Part shown: positions 52,752 to 62,710 of the stretch, one piece after another
Layout: the number at the start of each line of letters is the position of its first letter
Position numbering within the stretch: the stretch's first letter is position 1
Assembly: GCA_963795195.1 (NCBI GenBank)
Contig: CAWCGU010000006.1
Coordinates: 1,426,001 to 1,490,000, forward strand
Reading direction: 5' to 3'
From: CAWCGU01 sp963795195
GTDB lineage: Bacteria > Actinomycetota > Thermoleophilia > Solirubrobacterales > 70-9
Length of the DNA: 64,000 nucleotides
Made by a program: the position numbers and the translations under genes
The notes under the pieces: generated by a model
Databases searched by the model: none
What the model was told of the DNA's origin: nothing
Seen by the model: only the letters and a program-made list of their open reading frames with translations

Positions 52752-54709
52752 CGTAGGCGTCCTTTCGGTTCGTCGAGCAAGTCCGCTTGATACGTCGGGA
52801 CTCGCGGTCGTGGAAGGTCTGCTGCCAGAGCTCGAGCGAGAGCAGACCCCAGGTCTTGCGCCCGAACTCCGATTCCCCGGTCGAGGCCCTCGAGCACCTT
52901 GCCGTTGTCGATCAGCGCGCGGCCCTGCGCCGCCCTGAGGAGAAGACATCGTGGACGAAGTCGCGCGCGGGGCCGCTGCATCCACTCCGCGAGCGGCACC
53001 GGGAAGCCCATCTTGTCCTTGCGCTCGGCGACCTCGGCGCGGCAGCAGCGGCCCGGTGACCTTCTTGAAGACGTGCTTCATGTCGCCGTCCTTGAACTTG
53101 ACGTCGGCGGGGATCGTCGCCGCGAGCTCGACCAGCGCGGTGGTCGAGCAGCGGCACCCGCGACTCGAGCCCGTGCGCCATGGAGACGCGGTCCTCGACC
53201 TGCAGCAGCGCCGGCAGCAGGGTCTTGAAGTCGAAGTGGGTCATCTTGTCGAAGTAGGACTCGTGGCCGACGTTCGTCGCCGTTGAAGATCTCCTGGAAG
53301 GTCTCGAACGGCGAGTAGTCGCCGAGCGCCGCGACGTCGATCTCGTCGCCGATCTGCGGCGCGCGGTTGATCAGGCGCGAAGTAGCGGGCGTCGAGCTCC
53401 TCGAACAGGCCCTCGCTCCAGAACTCGCTTGCAGCAGCGGCTTGTAGTTGCGCAGCGCAGACGAGGTTGGGGATGATCGACTCGTAGGTGACGACGAAGT
53501 TGCCGCTCGTCCATCGTGCCGTCGATCGCGCCCTTGATGCACTGCTCGAAGTAGGCGATCAGGTAGCGGGCGTAGCCGCCGAAGATCTCGTCGCCGCCCT
53601 GGCCGCCGAGGATCACCTTGCACGTCGCTGCGGCCGCGAGCTGCGAGACCATGTACTGCGGGAACGAGCCCGGGCCCGGCGACGGGGTAGTCCAGGTGGT
53701 AGATCACCGTCGCGGATCGTGCTCGAGGAAGTCGTCGACGCCGATGTCGACGAGCTCGTGCAGGTCGAAGCCCGCGTGCGTCGGCCAGCGCCTGCGCGTA
53801 GCGGCTCTCGTCGAACGCGGCGTCCTCGGGGAAGCGGCCGGTGAAGGCCCTGCATCGCGGTAGCCGGCGTAGATCGAGGCCAGCGAGGCGACCGAGCTCG
53901 AGTCGAGGCCGCCGCAGAGGTAGGCGCGCCACCGGCACGTCGCTGCGCAGGTGCAGCTCGACCGACTCGTGCGAGCAGCGCCTCGATCTGCTCCTCGAAG
54001 TAGCGGCTCGGTGTGGTCCCAGTCGAGCTCGTAGTAGACCTCCCAGTAGCGCTCGACGCTCGACCTGCCGTTGCGCGACGCGCAGGTGGTGGCCGGGCAG
54101 CAGCTCGCGCACGCCCTTGAAGAGCGTCTTGCCGGCGAGGCAGAACTGGAAGGCGAGGTAGTCCTTGAGGCCCTCGAGGTCGGTCTCGATCGACGGCAGG
54201 AACGGCAGCAGCGCCTTCGCCTCGGAGGCGAAGTAGAGGACGTCGCCGACCTGCGCGTAGTAGAAGCGGCTTGATCCCGAAGCGGTCGCGGGCGCAGACG
54301 AGCTCGTCGGCTCGGCTCGTCCCAGATCGCGTAGGCGAACATGCCGCGCAGGCGCTCGCAGCGCCGTCGACGCCCCAGCGTGCCGTGGGCGCGCAGGACG
54401 ACCTCGGTGTCGCAGTCGGTGCGGAAGCCGTCGCCGCCGATCTCGGCGCGCAGCTCGGGGTAGTTGTAGACCTCGCCGTTGTAGGTGATGCCAGCGGCCG
54501 GCCTCGTCGGACATCGGCTGGTGGCCGTGATCGAGGTCGATGATGCGAAGCCGGCGATGGGCGAAGCCGACGTGGCCGCGTGGATGCGCCCAGACGCCGT
54601 CGTCGTCGGGACCGCGGTGCGCGATCAGCTCGCTCATCACCTCGAGCCGGCGCTCGAGGTCCGGGATCGGATTGCCGTTGAGGTCGATCGCGCCGCAGAT
54701 TCCACACAT
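52748..54709 (-). pseudogene. asnB: Asparagine-synthase-type amidotransferase 3, many frameshifts
   Basis: ATG at 54709: MCGICGAIDLNGNPIPDLERR (Cys2), LIAHRGPDDDGVW, VGFAHRRLRIIDLDHGHQPMSD. Pieces in changing frames give YNGEVYNYPELRAEI, FAYAIWDE, YLAFQFCLAGKTLFKGVRELLPGHHL, AYLCGGLDSSSVASLASIYAG (the pyrophosphatase loop with Cys in place of the usual first Ser), VILGGQGGDEIFGGYARYLIAYF, DRVSMAHGLESRVPLLDH and MGFPVPLAEWM, ending KTWGLLSLELWQQTFHD. More than 15 single-base breaks over 1.9 kb. The ribosome binding region GGAGAGG lies upstream of the ATG. Confidence 0.82.
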
Positions 54710-54730
54710 TTCAGGTCGCCTCTCCGGCGA

Positions 54731-55765
54731 TCAGGACGCGGGACGTCGCAGCCGATAGGTGCCGCCGATGCCAGCGTGCATCCCGCCGTGCAAAGGGTAG
54801 CCGTCGTCGTCGGAACTGAGCGAGCGGATGAAGTCCCGGTGTTCAGCGCCCAGACGCTCGTCGTTGACCGCCGCTTCACCCTGCTCGCTAAAAAGATCCA
54901 GCTCGAGGCGCGACAGATAACCACCCAGATATCGAGTCTCGAAGCCGGCCAATTCACATTCGGCCGTGAACTCCTCACCGCCGTAGCTGCGTGCAATCGG
55001 GCAGTCCTCGCCGTCGGTCGTGCGCGAGAAGGCCTCGTCCAGGCTCAGCCCCGCGTAGTCGCCGTCGAGGATCGTTCGCTGATAGGCGACGTAGAGGTGG
55101 CGCCAGAGGCTGTCGCGGTTGTAGACCATCACGCAGGCCTCACCCCCCGGCTTCAGCACGCGCAACAGCTCGCGCAGGATCGGCTTCGGGTCGCTCGTGT
55201 GATGAAGCACCCCCTGGCTCTGCAAGTAGTCGACCGAGGCGTCCTGCAGGGGCACCCTCGGGTCTGTCTCGGTCGAATGAATCAGCTCGATCCTGGCCGG
55301 ATCGACGCGGTGCAGCGCAAGCCGGTCGGCGGCCAGGCCCAGCGCTTTGTGGGAGACGTCGATGCCGATGATCTTTGTCGCGCCGGTATAGAGCGCAAAG
55401 CCGACCAGGTCGTTGCCCGGCCCGCAACCGTAGTCGAGCAGGACCTGGCCGTCGTGGTCACCCCAGAGCCCGCTGAACTCGCGAAAAAGGGGGTACTGGT
55501 TGAACCGCCACTCGAGCTGGCGCTTGGAGGCGCCGGGAGTCCAGACGCGCATGGTGTCGACCGTGTGCCGGTTCCAGAAGCTCTCGACGTCGTTGACCTC
55601 CCCGTTGCCGGTGCCGGACCGGATCGCCGGCCGCTCCCCCATCCAGGCGGGGCCCAGGGCATGCGTGAGCCTGGCAGCGGCCTCCGAGGGCAGCTGGCTG
55701 GCCCTGCGCAGGCGTGATTTGAGCGCGTTGGCGGCCACGGACGCCCGACAGGGTAGAGAGCGCAT
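54731..55765 (-). CDS. SAM-dependent methyltransferase
   Basis: 344 residues from the ATG at 55765; a GTG at 55738 is also possible, since the divergent neighbour starts only 14 bases away. VNDVESFWNRHTVDTMRVW, VLLDYGCGPGNDLVGFALY (SAM loop), IIGIDVSHKALGLAADRL, VDYLQSQGVLHHTSDP and LLRVLKPGGEACVMVYN are clear class I methyltransferase parts. The tail (YLGGYLSRLELDLF) is typical of sugar-locus members. Intact, in contrast to the next gene downstream. Substrate unknown. Confidence 0.85.
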   Translation of the reverse strand: MRSLPCRASVAANALKSRLRRASQLPSEAAARLTHALGPAWMGERPAIRSGTGNGEVNDVESFWNRHTVDTMRVWTPGASKRQLEWRFNQYPLFREFSGLWGDHDGQVLLDYGCGPGNDLVGFALYTGATKIIGIDVSHKALGLAADRLALHRVDPARIELIHSTETDPRVPLQDASVDYLQSQGVLHHTSDPKPILRELLRVLKPGGEACVMVYNRDSLWRHLYVAYQRTILDGDYAGLSLDEAFSRTTDGEDCPIARSYGGEEFTAECELAGFETRYLGGYLSRLELDLFSEQGEAAVNDERLGAEHRDFIRSLSSDDDGYPLHGGMHAGIGGTYRLRRPAS

Positions 55766-55779
55766 CCGGGCACTGAACG

Positions 55780-56652
55780 ATGGCTAGCCTTGGCGATGTG
55801 GGTGCGGCAAACGTCAAGCGAGCCGATGCTGACCGCGGGCGCTTCGGTTTCGGCGAGAATTGGAGTCGTTTCGCATCGGCGCTCGAGCCGTCCCAGATCG
55901 AGACGGCGCGGCGCTCGGTCACCGACCTGCTTGGGCGCGACACGCTCGAGGGCATGTCGTTTCTGGATGTCGGTTCAGGAAGCGGCCTGTTTTCCCTGGC
56001 CGCCTGCAACCTTGGTGCGAAGCGCGTGCACTCGCTCGACTACGACCCGATCAGTGTCGCAACCACGGAGTCGCTCCGCGAGCGTTACGCCCCAGGCCGT
56101 GAATGGTCCGTCGAGCGCGGCAGCGCCCTCGACCCGGCGTATATGCGCTCCCTCGGTCAGTTCGACGTCGTCTACTCATGGGGTGTCCTTCACCACACAG
56201 GCCGGATGTGGGAGGCGATCGGCCAGACCTGCGAGCTCGTTGCCCCAGGCGGCCTGCTGGCGATCTCGATCTACAACGACCAGGGCGCCCTCAGTTCGGT
56301 CTGGAAGCTGGTCAAGCGTGTTTACAACGCGCTCCCGACGCCGCTTCGCCCGGCGTTCGCAGCACTCGCGATCGCGCCGATGGAACTGAAGATGCTGGCC
56401 GCCCGCACGCTTCGCGGAAGACCAGGCGAGTACTTCGAACTCTGGCGCAGCGAACGGGGGCACGAGCGGGGGATGGATCGCTGGCGCGACATCGTCGACT
56501 GGGTCGGGGGCTTTCCGTTCGAGGTCGCCTCCCGCGAGCAGGTCATCGAGTTCTGCACCGGCCGCGGCTTCACGCTGGAGCGGATCGAGAGCGTTGGCCG
56601 CTCCCACGGCTGCAATCAGTTCGTGTTCGAGCGAACCGGTCACGGTGGCTGA
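55780..56652 (+). CDS. SAM-dependent methyltransferase
   Basis: 290 residues, intact. FGFGENWSRFASALEPSQIETARRS, then MSFLDVGSGSGLFSLAACNLGAKRVHSLDYDP (SAM site), QFDVVYSWGVLHHTGRMWEA and ELVAPGGLLAISIYNDQG. The C-terminal part has EYFELWRSERGHERGMDRWRDIVDWVGGFPFEVA, a segment common in methyltransferases of glycan loci. First gene of a plus-strand series of five; its stop overlaps the start of the following glycosyltransferase. Confidence 0.86.
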   Translation: MASLGDVGAANVKRADADRGRFGFGENWSRFASALEPSQIETARRSVTDLLGRDTLEGMSFLDVGSGSGLFSLAACNLGAKRVHSLDYDPISVATTESLRERYAPGREWSVERGSALDPAYMRSLGQFDVVYSWGVLHHTGRMWEAIGQTCELVAPGGLLAISIYNDQGALSSVWKLVKRVYNALPTPLRPAFAALAIAPMELKMLAARTLRGRPGEYFELWRSERGHERGMDRWRDIVDWVGGFPFEVASREQVIEFCTGRGFTLERIESVGRSHGCNQFVFERTGHGG

Positions 56653-57778
56653 TCCGGCCGGCGGCTTGGTCCGCTGCCTCCACCTGCTGCCCGACACCGA
56701 CGATGCCGGCGCCGAGAACCAGGCCCGTTACCTGCTGGCGGCACTTGCGGAGCACCCCCACTTCGAGCCGGAGCTTGCCTTCTTCGGCGAAGGCCGCGGG
56801 CACGAGGCTTTCGAACAGCTCGGGATCCCGATGCACCAGGTCCAGCGCAAGCGCCGCCTGCGCACCGACCTGTTCGGGCGCGCGCGTCGGCTACGCAGCG
56901 CCTGGGCGAATCGCGAGCCGGAGATCCTGCACACCTGGCTGCTCGAGGGCAACATCATCGGACTGCTGGCCGCGCGCACCTGGTCTGCGACTCGGGTCGT
57001 GATCACTCAACGCGGCTCCTGGAACGAGCTCGACTACGGAGGCCTGGTGCGAATCCAGCGCCGTCTGATCGATCGCGCAGACGCGGCGATCTCGAACTCG
57101 GGCGGCGGCGCCGAGATGCTGGCGCAAGACGGGATGCGGCCCGAACGGGTGACGGTTGTCGCCAATGGGATTCCGGCAGAGCGCGTGTCCGGCGGCGCCG
57201 ACCGCATCGCGACCAGGCGCAGGCTGGGATGGGAGGAAGCGGAGGTCGTGGCCTGGGTCGGACGAATCGATGACCTCAAGACAGCCGCCCAGAAGGACCT
57301 TGTGACGCTCTACACGGCGGTCGGGCAGCTGCGCGCGAAACGGCCATCCGTGAGCCTGGCGCTGATCGGCCCGAGTGACGAAGAGCTCGACTCGGCTGGG
57401 GTCCCCCCGCCCCCGTGGGCACAGGCTCTCGGCTGGCACTCACAGCCTGGAGAGCTGCTTCGAGCCGCCGATCTGATGGCGCTCTCCTCGAAAACTGAAG
57501 GCAACTCGAACGTCGTCGGCGAGGCGCTCGTCGCCGGCACGCCGGTGGTCAGCACCGATTGCGGAGGGCATTGCGAAGCGGTTCGCGCGAGCGGGGGACG
57601 CGTCGTCGCGGTCGCCGACCCAGGCGCGATGGCGAAGGCCATGGAGGAGTTGCTCGAGCACCCGCCCGAGCGCGGGTCGGTCACAGCGGCCGGCGTGCGC
57701 GCCCTCTCCGTGGATCGCATGGTCGCCGAAACCGTGGCCGTCTACGAGCGGGCGCTGGCCACCGGGCGCGACAACTAA
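56645..57778 (+). CDS. GT4 glycosyltransferase
   Basis: 377 residues from the GTG at 56645, overlapping the upstream stop by 8 bases. LVRCLHLLPDTDDAGAENQARYLLAAL is the acceptor-domain start; HTWLLEGNIIGLLAARTW and VVANGIPAERVSGG follow. The donor domain has VVAWVGRIDD, ALGWHSQPGELLRAADLMALSSKTEGNSNVVGEALVAGTPVVSTDCGGHCEAV with the E-x7-E motif of retaining GT4 enzymes. Intact. Sugar specificity unknown. Confidence 0.9.
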   Translation: MADPAGGLVRCLHLLPDTDDAGAENQARYLLAALAEHPHFEPELAFFGEGRGHEAFEQLGIPMHQVQRKRRLRTDLFGRARRLRSAWANREPEILHTWLLEGNIIGLLAARTWSATRVVITQRGSWNELDYGGLVRIQRRLIDRADAAISNSGGGAEMLAQDGMRPERVTVVANGIPAERVSGGADRIATRRRLGWEEAEVVAWVGRIDDLKTAAQKDLVTLYTAVGQLRAKRPSVSLALIGPSDEELDSAGVPPPPWAQALGWHSQPGELLRAADLMALSSKTEGNSNVVGEALVAGTPVVSTDCGGHCEAVRASGGRVVAVADPGAMAKAMEELLEHPPERGSVTAAGVRALSVDRMVAETVAVYERALATGRDN

Positions 57779-57785
57779 CCGCTGG

Positions 57786-57791
57786 TACCCT
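57786..57791 (+). promoter_or_regulatory. -10 element (TACCCT) for a probably leaderless epimerase transcript
   Basis: TACCCT ends 9 bases before the ATG at 57801, the same spacing as the TATACT box before the epimerase at 28,455. There is no ribosome binding site in the 22-base gap. Confidence 0.45.
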
Positions 57792-57800
57792 CGCCCGCCG

Positions 57801-58796
57801 ATGGGTGCCGGTTCCGACAAATCGCCCCGCCTGCCCCCGCGCGCGCTCGTCACGGGGGCCGCGGGCTTCATCGGCTCGCACCTGTGCGAGCGGCTGCTCG
57901 GCGAGGGCTGCGAGGTCGTCGGCGTAGACAGCTTCACCGATTACTACGACATCGCCGAGAAGCGCGCCAACCTCGAGCCGGCGACCGGCACGACAGGATT
58001 CTCGCTTATCGAGGCAGACCTCAACGAGCTCGACCTCGAGGAACTGATCGCCGGCACAGATGTCGTCTTTCACCTCGCAGGCCAACCCGGTGTCCGCGTC
58101 AGCTGGGGGGAGAACTTCGACGTCTACACCCGCGACAACGTGCTGGCGACCCAGCGGCTACTCGAAGCCGCGAAGGACTCTGGGATCGAGCGCTTCGTGT
58201 TCGCCTCGTCCTCGTCGGTCTACGGCCAGGCGGAAAGCCTTCCCACCCCGGAGGGCGCGGCTGCAAGGCCGATGTCCCCGTACGGGGTCAGCAAGCTCGC
58301 CTGCGAGCACCTCTGCAGCCTCTATCAGGCGGGCTTCGGTGTGCCCGTCACCACGCTGCGGTACTTCAGCGTCTACGGGCCCCGCCAGCGCCCGGACATG
58401 GCACTCACCCGCTTCATCGCCGCGGCGCTCGATGCCAAGCCGGTGACCGTCTTCGGCGACGGCAGGCAGAGCCGCGACTTCACCTACGTCGGAGACGTCG
58501 TCGAGGCGACCGTGGCGGCGGGCTCCCTCGCGCAACCGGGCACCACCTACAACATCGCGGGCGGCTCCAGGGCGACCGTGCTCGACCTGGTCGACGCCGT
58601 CGGCAACGCGCTCGGGGACCCGGTCGAGATCGAGTGGATCGCCGCCGGGCCCGGTGAGCCTCGCGAGACCGGCGGTGACACGACGGCAGCCCGTGCCGCG
58701 CTCGGGTTCGCACCGTCGACGAGCCTCGCGGACGGAGTCGCGGCCCAGGTTGCAGCGCATCGCGACCGGATCGCGGCGATCAGCGGCGCAGGTTGA
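57801..58796 (+). CDS. UDP-glucuronate/UDP-glucose 4-epimerase-like SDR
   Basis: 331 residues, intact. ALVTGAAGFIGSHLCERLLGEG (NAD site), VDSFTDYYDIAEKRANL (the DYYD form seen in UDP-glucuronate 4-epimerases and UDP-xylose-type SDRs), VFHLAGQPGVRVSWGENFDVYTRDNV, SSSSVYGQAE, SPYGVSKLACEHLC (YxxxK), RYFSVYGPRQRPDM and RDFTYVGDVVEATV. It probably epimerises a UDP-uronate, in line with a uronic-acid-containing glycan. Confidence 0.9.
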   Translation: MGAGSDKSPRLPPRALVTGAAGFIGSHLCERLLGEGCEVVGVDSFTDYYDIAEKRANLEPATGTTGFSLIEADLNELDLEELIAGTDVVFHLAGQPGVRVSWGENFDVYTRDNVLATQRLLEAAKDSGIERFVFASSSSVYGQAESLPTPEGAAARPMSPYGVSKLACEHLCSLYQAGFGVPVTTLRYFSVYGPRQRPDMALTRFIAAALDAKPVTVFGDGRQSRDFTYVGDVVEATVAAGSLAQPGTTYNIAGGSRATVLDLVDAVGNALGDPVEIEWIAAGPGEPRETGGDTTAARAALGFAPSTSLADGVAAQVAAHRDRIAAISGAG

Positions 58797-58804
58797 GCCC
58801 GGCG

Positions 58805-59749
58805 ATGCCCTTCCGTTGCCCGGAGTGCTCGGCCGAGCTCTCGGGGCAGGGCGATCAACTCGTCTGCGCCCACGGCCACGCCTTCCCGGTACTCCGGGGC
58901 GTTCCCCGATTCGTCGCCGAGAGCGACTACACGGCCAGCTTCGGACGCCAGTGGAACCACTGGGCGACGACCCAGATGGACAGCGTCAACGGGACGAACA
59001 TCCACCGCGAGCGCTTCAGCCGTTACTTCGAGCCGCCCGAGCGGCTCGAAGGCCTGCGAGTTCTGGACGCCGGCTGCGGGGTCGGCTCGTTCATCGAGCT
59101 GGTCGCTCCGCACGCGCGCGAAGTCGTCGGCTTCGACCTCTCGACCGCCGTCGAGGCCGCGCAGCGCAACGTCGGCGGCCTCGCCAACGTCACCATCGCC
59201 CAGGCGGATATCTACAACCCTCCGCTCGAGCCGGAGAGCTTCGATTTCGTGTACTGCCTCGGCGTCATCCAGCACACCCCCGACCCGCGCGCGGCCTTTG
59301 CGTCCCTGGCGCGGCTGGTCAGACCCGGCGGCCGGCTCGGGGTTTGGATCTACGAACGCACCCGCTTCGAGGCGCTCAAGCCGCGGCACCTTATTCGCCG
59401 CTACTCGAGCCGGCTCTCCGGCGAGCGGGCGATGCGCTTCGCCGAGCGCTACGCCCCGCGGGCGTTGCGAGTCCGCCGCTCGCTGGCTCGGCTGCCCGGC
59501 GCGGCTTCAGCGCGCAGGCTGGTGCCGGTGGCCGACGTAAGCGACTACGAGGGCAACCCGGCAGCGCAGCTGACCGCGGTGCAGCAGGCCGAGTGGTGTG
59601 TGATGGACACCCACGACATGCTCGTCACGACCTACGACCAGCCGCAGCGCGCCGTCGATGTCGAGCGCTGGTTTGCCCAGGAGGGCTTCGACCCACCCGC
59701 TCGCGGAGCAGCCGAGGCAATCGCGATGCTTGGCACGAAGCGAGACTGA
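58805..59749 (+). CDS. SAM methyltransferase with N-terminal zinc ribbon
   Basis: 314 residues from the ATG at 58805 (MPFRCPECSAELSG); a TTG at 58793 would overlap the upstream stop. Residues 5-35 are a short Trm112-like zinc ribbon (CPECSAEL, LVCAHGHAF). Then: YTASFGRQWNHWATTQMDS, LRVLDAGCGVGSFIELVAPHAREVVGFDLS (SAM site), SFDFVYCLGVIQHTPDPR and RLVRPGGRLGVWIYERT. It shares its two-domain plan with the gene at 41,527. Intact. Confidence 0.86.
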   Translation: MPFRCPECSAELSGQGDQLVCAHGHAFPVLRGVPRFVAESDYTASFGRQWNHWATTQMDSVNGTNIHRERFSRYFEPPERLEGLRVLDAGCGVGSFIELVAPHAREVVGFDLSTAVEAAQRNVGGLANVTIAQADIYNPPLEPESFDFVYCLGVIQHTPDPRAAFASLARLVRPGGRLGVWIYERTRFEALKPRHLIRRYSSRLSGERAMRFAERYAPRALRVRRSLARLPGAASARRLVPVADVSDYEGNPAAQLTAVQQAEWCVMDTHDMLVTTYDQPQRAVDVERWFAQEGFDPPARGAAEAIAMLGTKRD

Positions 59750-59764
59750 AGGTCCAACGGCGCG

Positions 59765-61695
59765 ATGTGCGGGATAGCCGGCAAGGTCAGCGGCGCGGGT
59801 GTCGATCCGGCACTGCTCGAGCGCATGTGCGAGGTGATCGACCACCGCGGGCCCGACTCCCGCGGGACCTTCATCGAGGACGGGGTCGGCCTCGGCATCC
59901 AGCGCCTGGCGATCATCGACCTCGCCACCGGCGACCAGCCGATCTTCAACGAGGACGACAGCGTCGTCGTCGTCCAGAACGGCGAGATCTACAACTACCG
60001 CGAGCTGCGCGCCGAGCTCGAGCGGCCGCGGCCACCGCTTCTCGCACCCACTCGCGACACCGAGGTGATCGTCCACCTCTACGAGGAGTTCGGCGACGAC
60101 TGCGTCGACCCACCTGCGCGGGATGTTCGCGTTCGCGCTCTGGGACCGCCGCGGCGGCGGCTGCTGCTCGCCCGCGACCGCGTCGGCAAGAAGCCGCTCT
60201 TCTACGCCGAGCGCGACGGGACCCTCTGGTTCGGCTCCGAGGCGAAGTCGATCCTGCAGGATCCGGCGATCTGCGCGCGAGGTCGAACCTCGACGCGATC
60301 GACTGCTTCCTGCACTACCAGTACGTGCCGCATCCCCTGAGCGCCTTCGAGGCCCTGCGCAAGCTGCCGCCGGCGCACATCTCGCGGTCTGGGAGGACAA
60401 GGCCGCCTGCAGACCAGGCGCTACTGGAAGCTCTCCTACAGCCCGGACGACGGCATATTCCTCGGCCGAGGAGATGCACGAGCGGATCCGCGAGGAGCTG
60501 CTCGAGGCGACGCGCCTGCGGCTGCGAAGCGACGTGCCGCTCGGCGCCTTCCTCTCCGGCGGAGTCGACTCGAGCGCCGTCGTCGCGGCGATGGCAAAGC
60601 TGAGCACGACCGCTGGTCAAGACGTTCTCGATCGGCTTCGACGTCGAGGCGTTCGACGAGACACGCTACGCGCGTGAGGTCGCCGAGCTCTTCGAGCACC
60701 GAGCATCACGAGTTCCGGGTCGAGCCGCAGGCGATGGAGATCCTGCCGCGCCTGATCTGGCACTACGGTGAGCCGTTCGCTGACCAGTCGGCGATTCCGA
60801 GCTTCTACCTCGTCCGAGCTGACGCGCAAGCACGTGACGGTCGCGCTCAACGGCGACGGCGGCGACGAGGATTTCGCCGGCTATCCGCGCTTCGTCGCCA
60901 ACACACTCGCCGACCGGCTCGACTGGGTGCCCAAGCCCGTCGCGCTTACGGCCGCTCGCGCGATCGACCGGATCGGCCCTGGGCCGCAGCCCCGAAGCCT
61001 GCGCACGCGGCTGCGACGGCTCGCGCACGCGCTCTCGCTGACGCCGTACGACCGCTACGGGATGTGGATCGCCTACTTCACCGAGCTCGACCGCGCCGAC
61101 CTCTACACGCCCGAGTTCCGGGAAGCGCTCGGCCCGCAGCGCACCGCGCCGAGCGTGATCCGCGATCCGTTCCTCGACTCCGACGCCGGCTCGCTGGTCG
61201 AGCAAGCTGCTCGACGTCGACGTCAACAGCTACCTGCCGGGCGATCTGCTGGTGAAGATGGATATCGCGACGATGGCCCACTCGCTGGAGGTGCGCTCGC
61301 CGCTGCTCGACCACAGGTTCATGGAGATGGCGGCGCGGCTGCCGGCGCTCGGCCAAGCTGCAGCGGCACGACGACGAAGAAGGTCTTCAAGGACGCGCTG
61401 CGGCCCTGGCTGCCCGGACCACATCCTCGACCGCCAGAAGATGGGCTTCGGCGTCCCGATCGGCGACTGGTTTCGCGGCGCCCTGCGCGACCTGCCCGGC
61501 GGAGATCCTGCTCGACCCACGCTCGCTCGATCGCGGCTACTTCCGGGAGCAGGCGATCCGCGGCGATCATCGATCGCCACCTCTCAGGCGACGGAGGACA
61601 CCTCCAACAAGATCTGGGCGCTGCTGCAGCTCGAACTCTGGCTGCGCACCTACGTCGACGCCGAGCGCCCCGCACCGCAGACGATCTCGGCCTAG
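59765..61695 (+). pseudogene. asnB: Asparagine-synthase-type amidotransferase 4, many frameshifts
   Basis: ATG at 59765: MCGIAGKVSGAGVDPALLERM (Cys2), IDHRGPDSRGTFIEDGVGLGIQRLAIIDL, VQNGEIYNYRELRAEL. The first 90 residues are clean; from about 60,030 single-base breaks occur every 60-120 bases to about 61,570. Joined pieces: LLARDRVGKKPLFYAERDG, DCFLHYQYVPHPLSAFEAL, VPLGAFLSGGVDSSAVVAAMAKL (pyrophosphatase loop), KTFSIGFDVEAFDETRYA, HVTVALNGDGGDEDFAGYPRF, VKMDIATMAHSLEVRSPLLDHRFMEMA and RQKMGFGVPIGDWFRG. Full length about 640 aa. Likely amidates a uronic acid in the glycan pathway. Confidence 0.84.
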
Positions 61696-61715
61696 CAGTC
61701 CTTCACAGCGAAGCT

Positions 61716-62660
61716 CTAGGCGCCGTAGAAGCGAGCCATGAAGTCCGCGCGCGGGAGGTGCCGGTACCAGCCGTTGGTGAAGCCGTCGATCTCATCGGCC
61801 GGATGGTTCTGGCGGAAGTAGTAGAAGTAGCCGCCGTCCTCGATCAGCGGCGTCCCCAGGACGTCGAGGTACGGTTGCGGCAACTCCGTGAACCCTCCAA
61901 ACGTGCCCCGATCCGACGCAAGCCAGTCAAATCCCGCGCGAGATCCAGCGCCGAGGCGGGCCCAGCGGGTGATCGTGGTCGCGCGTCCGTCGACCAACGG
62001 CTTCATGTCGTAGTCGACGTCGAAGAGCTTCCAGCTCCGTCCGATGCGGACCTCCATCAGAGTGTGGCCGTAGCTGTCGTCGTGAACGAGTTCGGAGTCA
62101 GTCAGCAGCGACACGCGCCTGGCCTCAAATCCACGGCGACGCAGCAGCTCCACGGCGAGTGCTGAGACGACGCCGCAGCTGATCTGCAACTTTTGCCTGT
62201 TCGCGATCTCCTCGTAGCGCTCCACCCAGCCGTCCTGGGCGTAGTAGCGGTCGTCTTCAAAGACACTATGCCGCTGATACCAGGCCAACCCCGAGAGCAG
62301 CGCGCTCGGACGCTTCGCGAAGGCAATCCGATTGAGCCGCTGATCGCCGATCCTGATGCGGTAGGCGCCCTCCCGGCGCAGGTTGTAGATCTGTCCGGCG
62401 ACGGCGTACCGTCCCGGTGGGATCACGAGCTTGTCTGGAAGCTCATCCGCAACACCCACATCGGCGGCGAGCTCCGCGCGATCCCTCTGGGCTTGATCGG
62501 GCAGCCAGGTCACGCGAACTTCCGCCGGGGCCACCTCGGATGACTCTTCTGCGTGTGCGGCGGGAATGCCGCCGTAGATCACGGAACCAGCCGCCACGGC
62601 CATCAGCACCCAGCCGGGGCGCCTGGTTTCCTGTCGCCGTATATCAGCCGTCAAACTCAT
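61716..62660 (-). CDS. Secreted transglutaminase-like protein
   Basis: 314 residues, intact; ATG at 62660. A signal peptide (PGWVLMAVAAGSVIYGGIPAAHA) is followed by VRVTWLPDQAQRDRAEL and a papain-like/transglutaminase core: Cys in KLQISCGVVSALAVELLRRRGFEARRVSLLT, His in YGHTLMEVRIG and Asp in KLFDVDYDMKPL, the usual Cys-His-Asp order. It lies between two asparagine-synthase-type genes facing each other. Possible roles are a cell-surface peptidase or amide-forming enzyme; a link to amidated glycan is only a guess. It is too long and has the wrong signal for the lasso-peptide B protein. Confidence 0.8.
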   Translation of the reverse strand: MSLTADIRRQETRRPGWVLMAVAAGSVIYGGIPAAHAEESSEVAPAEVRVTWLPDQAQRDRAELAADVGVADELPDKLVIPPGRYAVAGQIYNLRREGAYRIRIGDQRLNRIAFAKRPSALLSGLAWYQRHSVFEDDRYYAQDGWVERYEEIANRQKLQISCGVVSALAVELLRRRGFEARRVSLLTDSELVHDDSYGHTLMEVRIGRSWKLFDVDYDMKPLVDGRATTITRWARLGAGSRAGFDWLASDRGTFGGFTELPQPYLDVLGTPLIEDGGYFYYFRQNHPADEIDGFTNGWYRHLPRADFMARFYGA

Positions 62661-62710
62661 CGTTTCGCCCGCGGTTGACAGAGCATTCACATCTACAACA
62701 CCGGCGGGAC

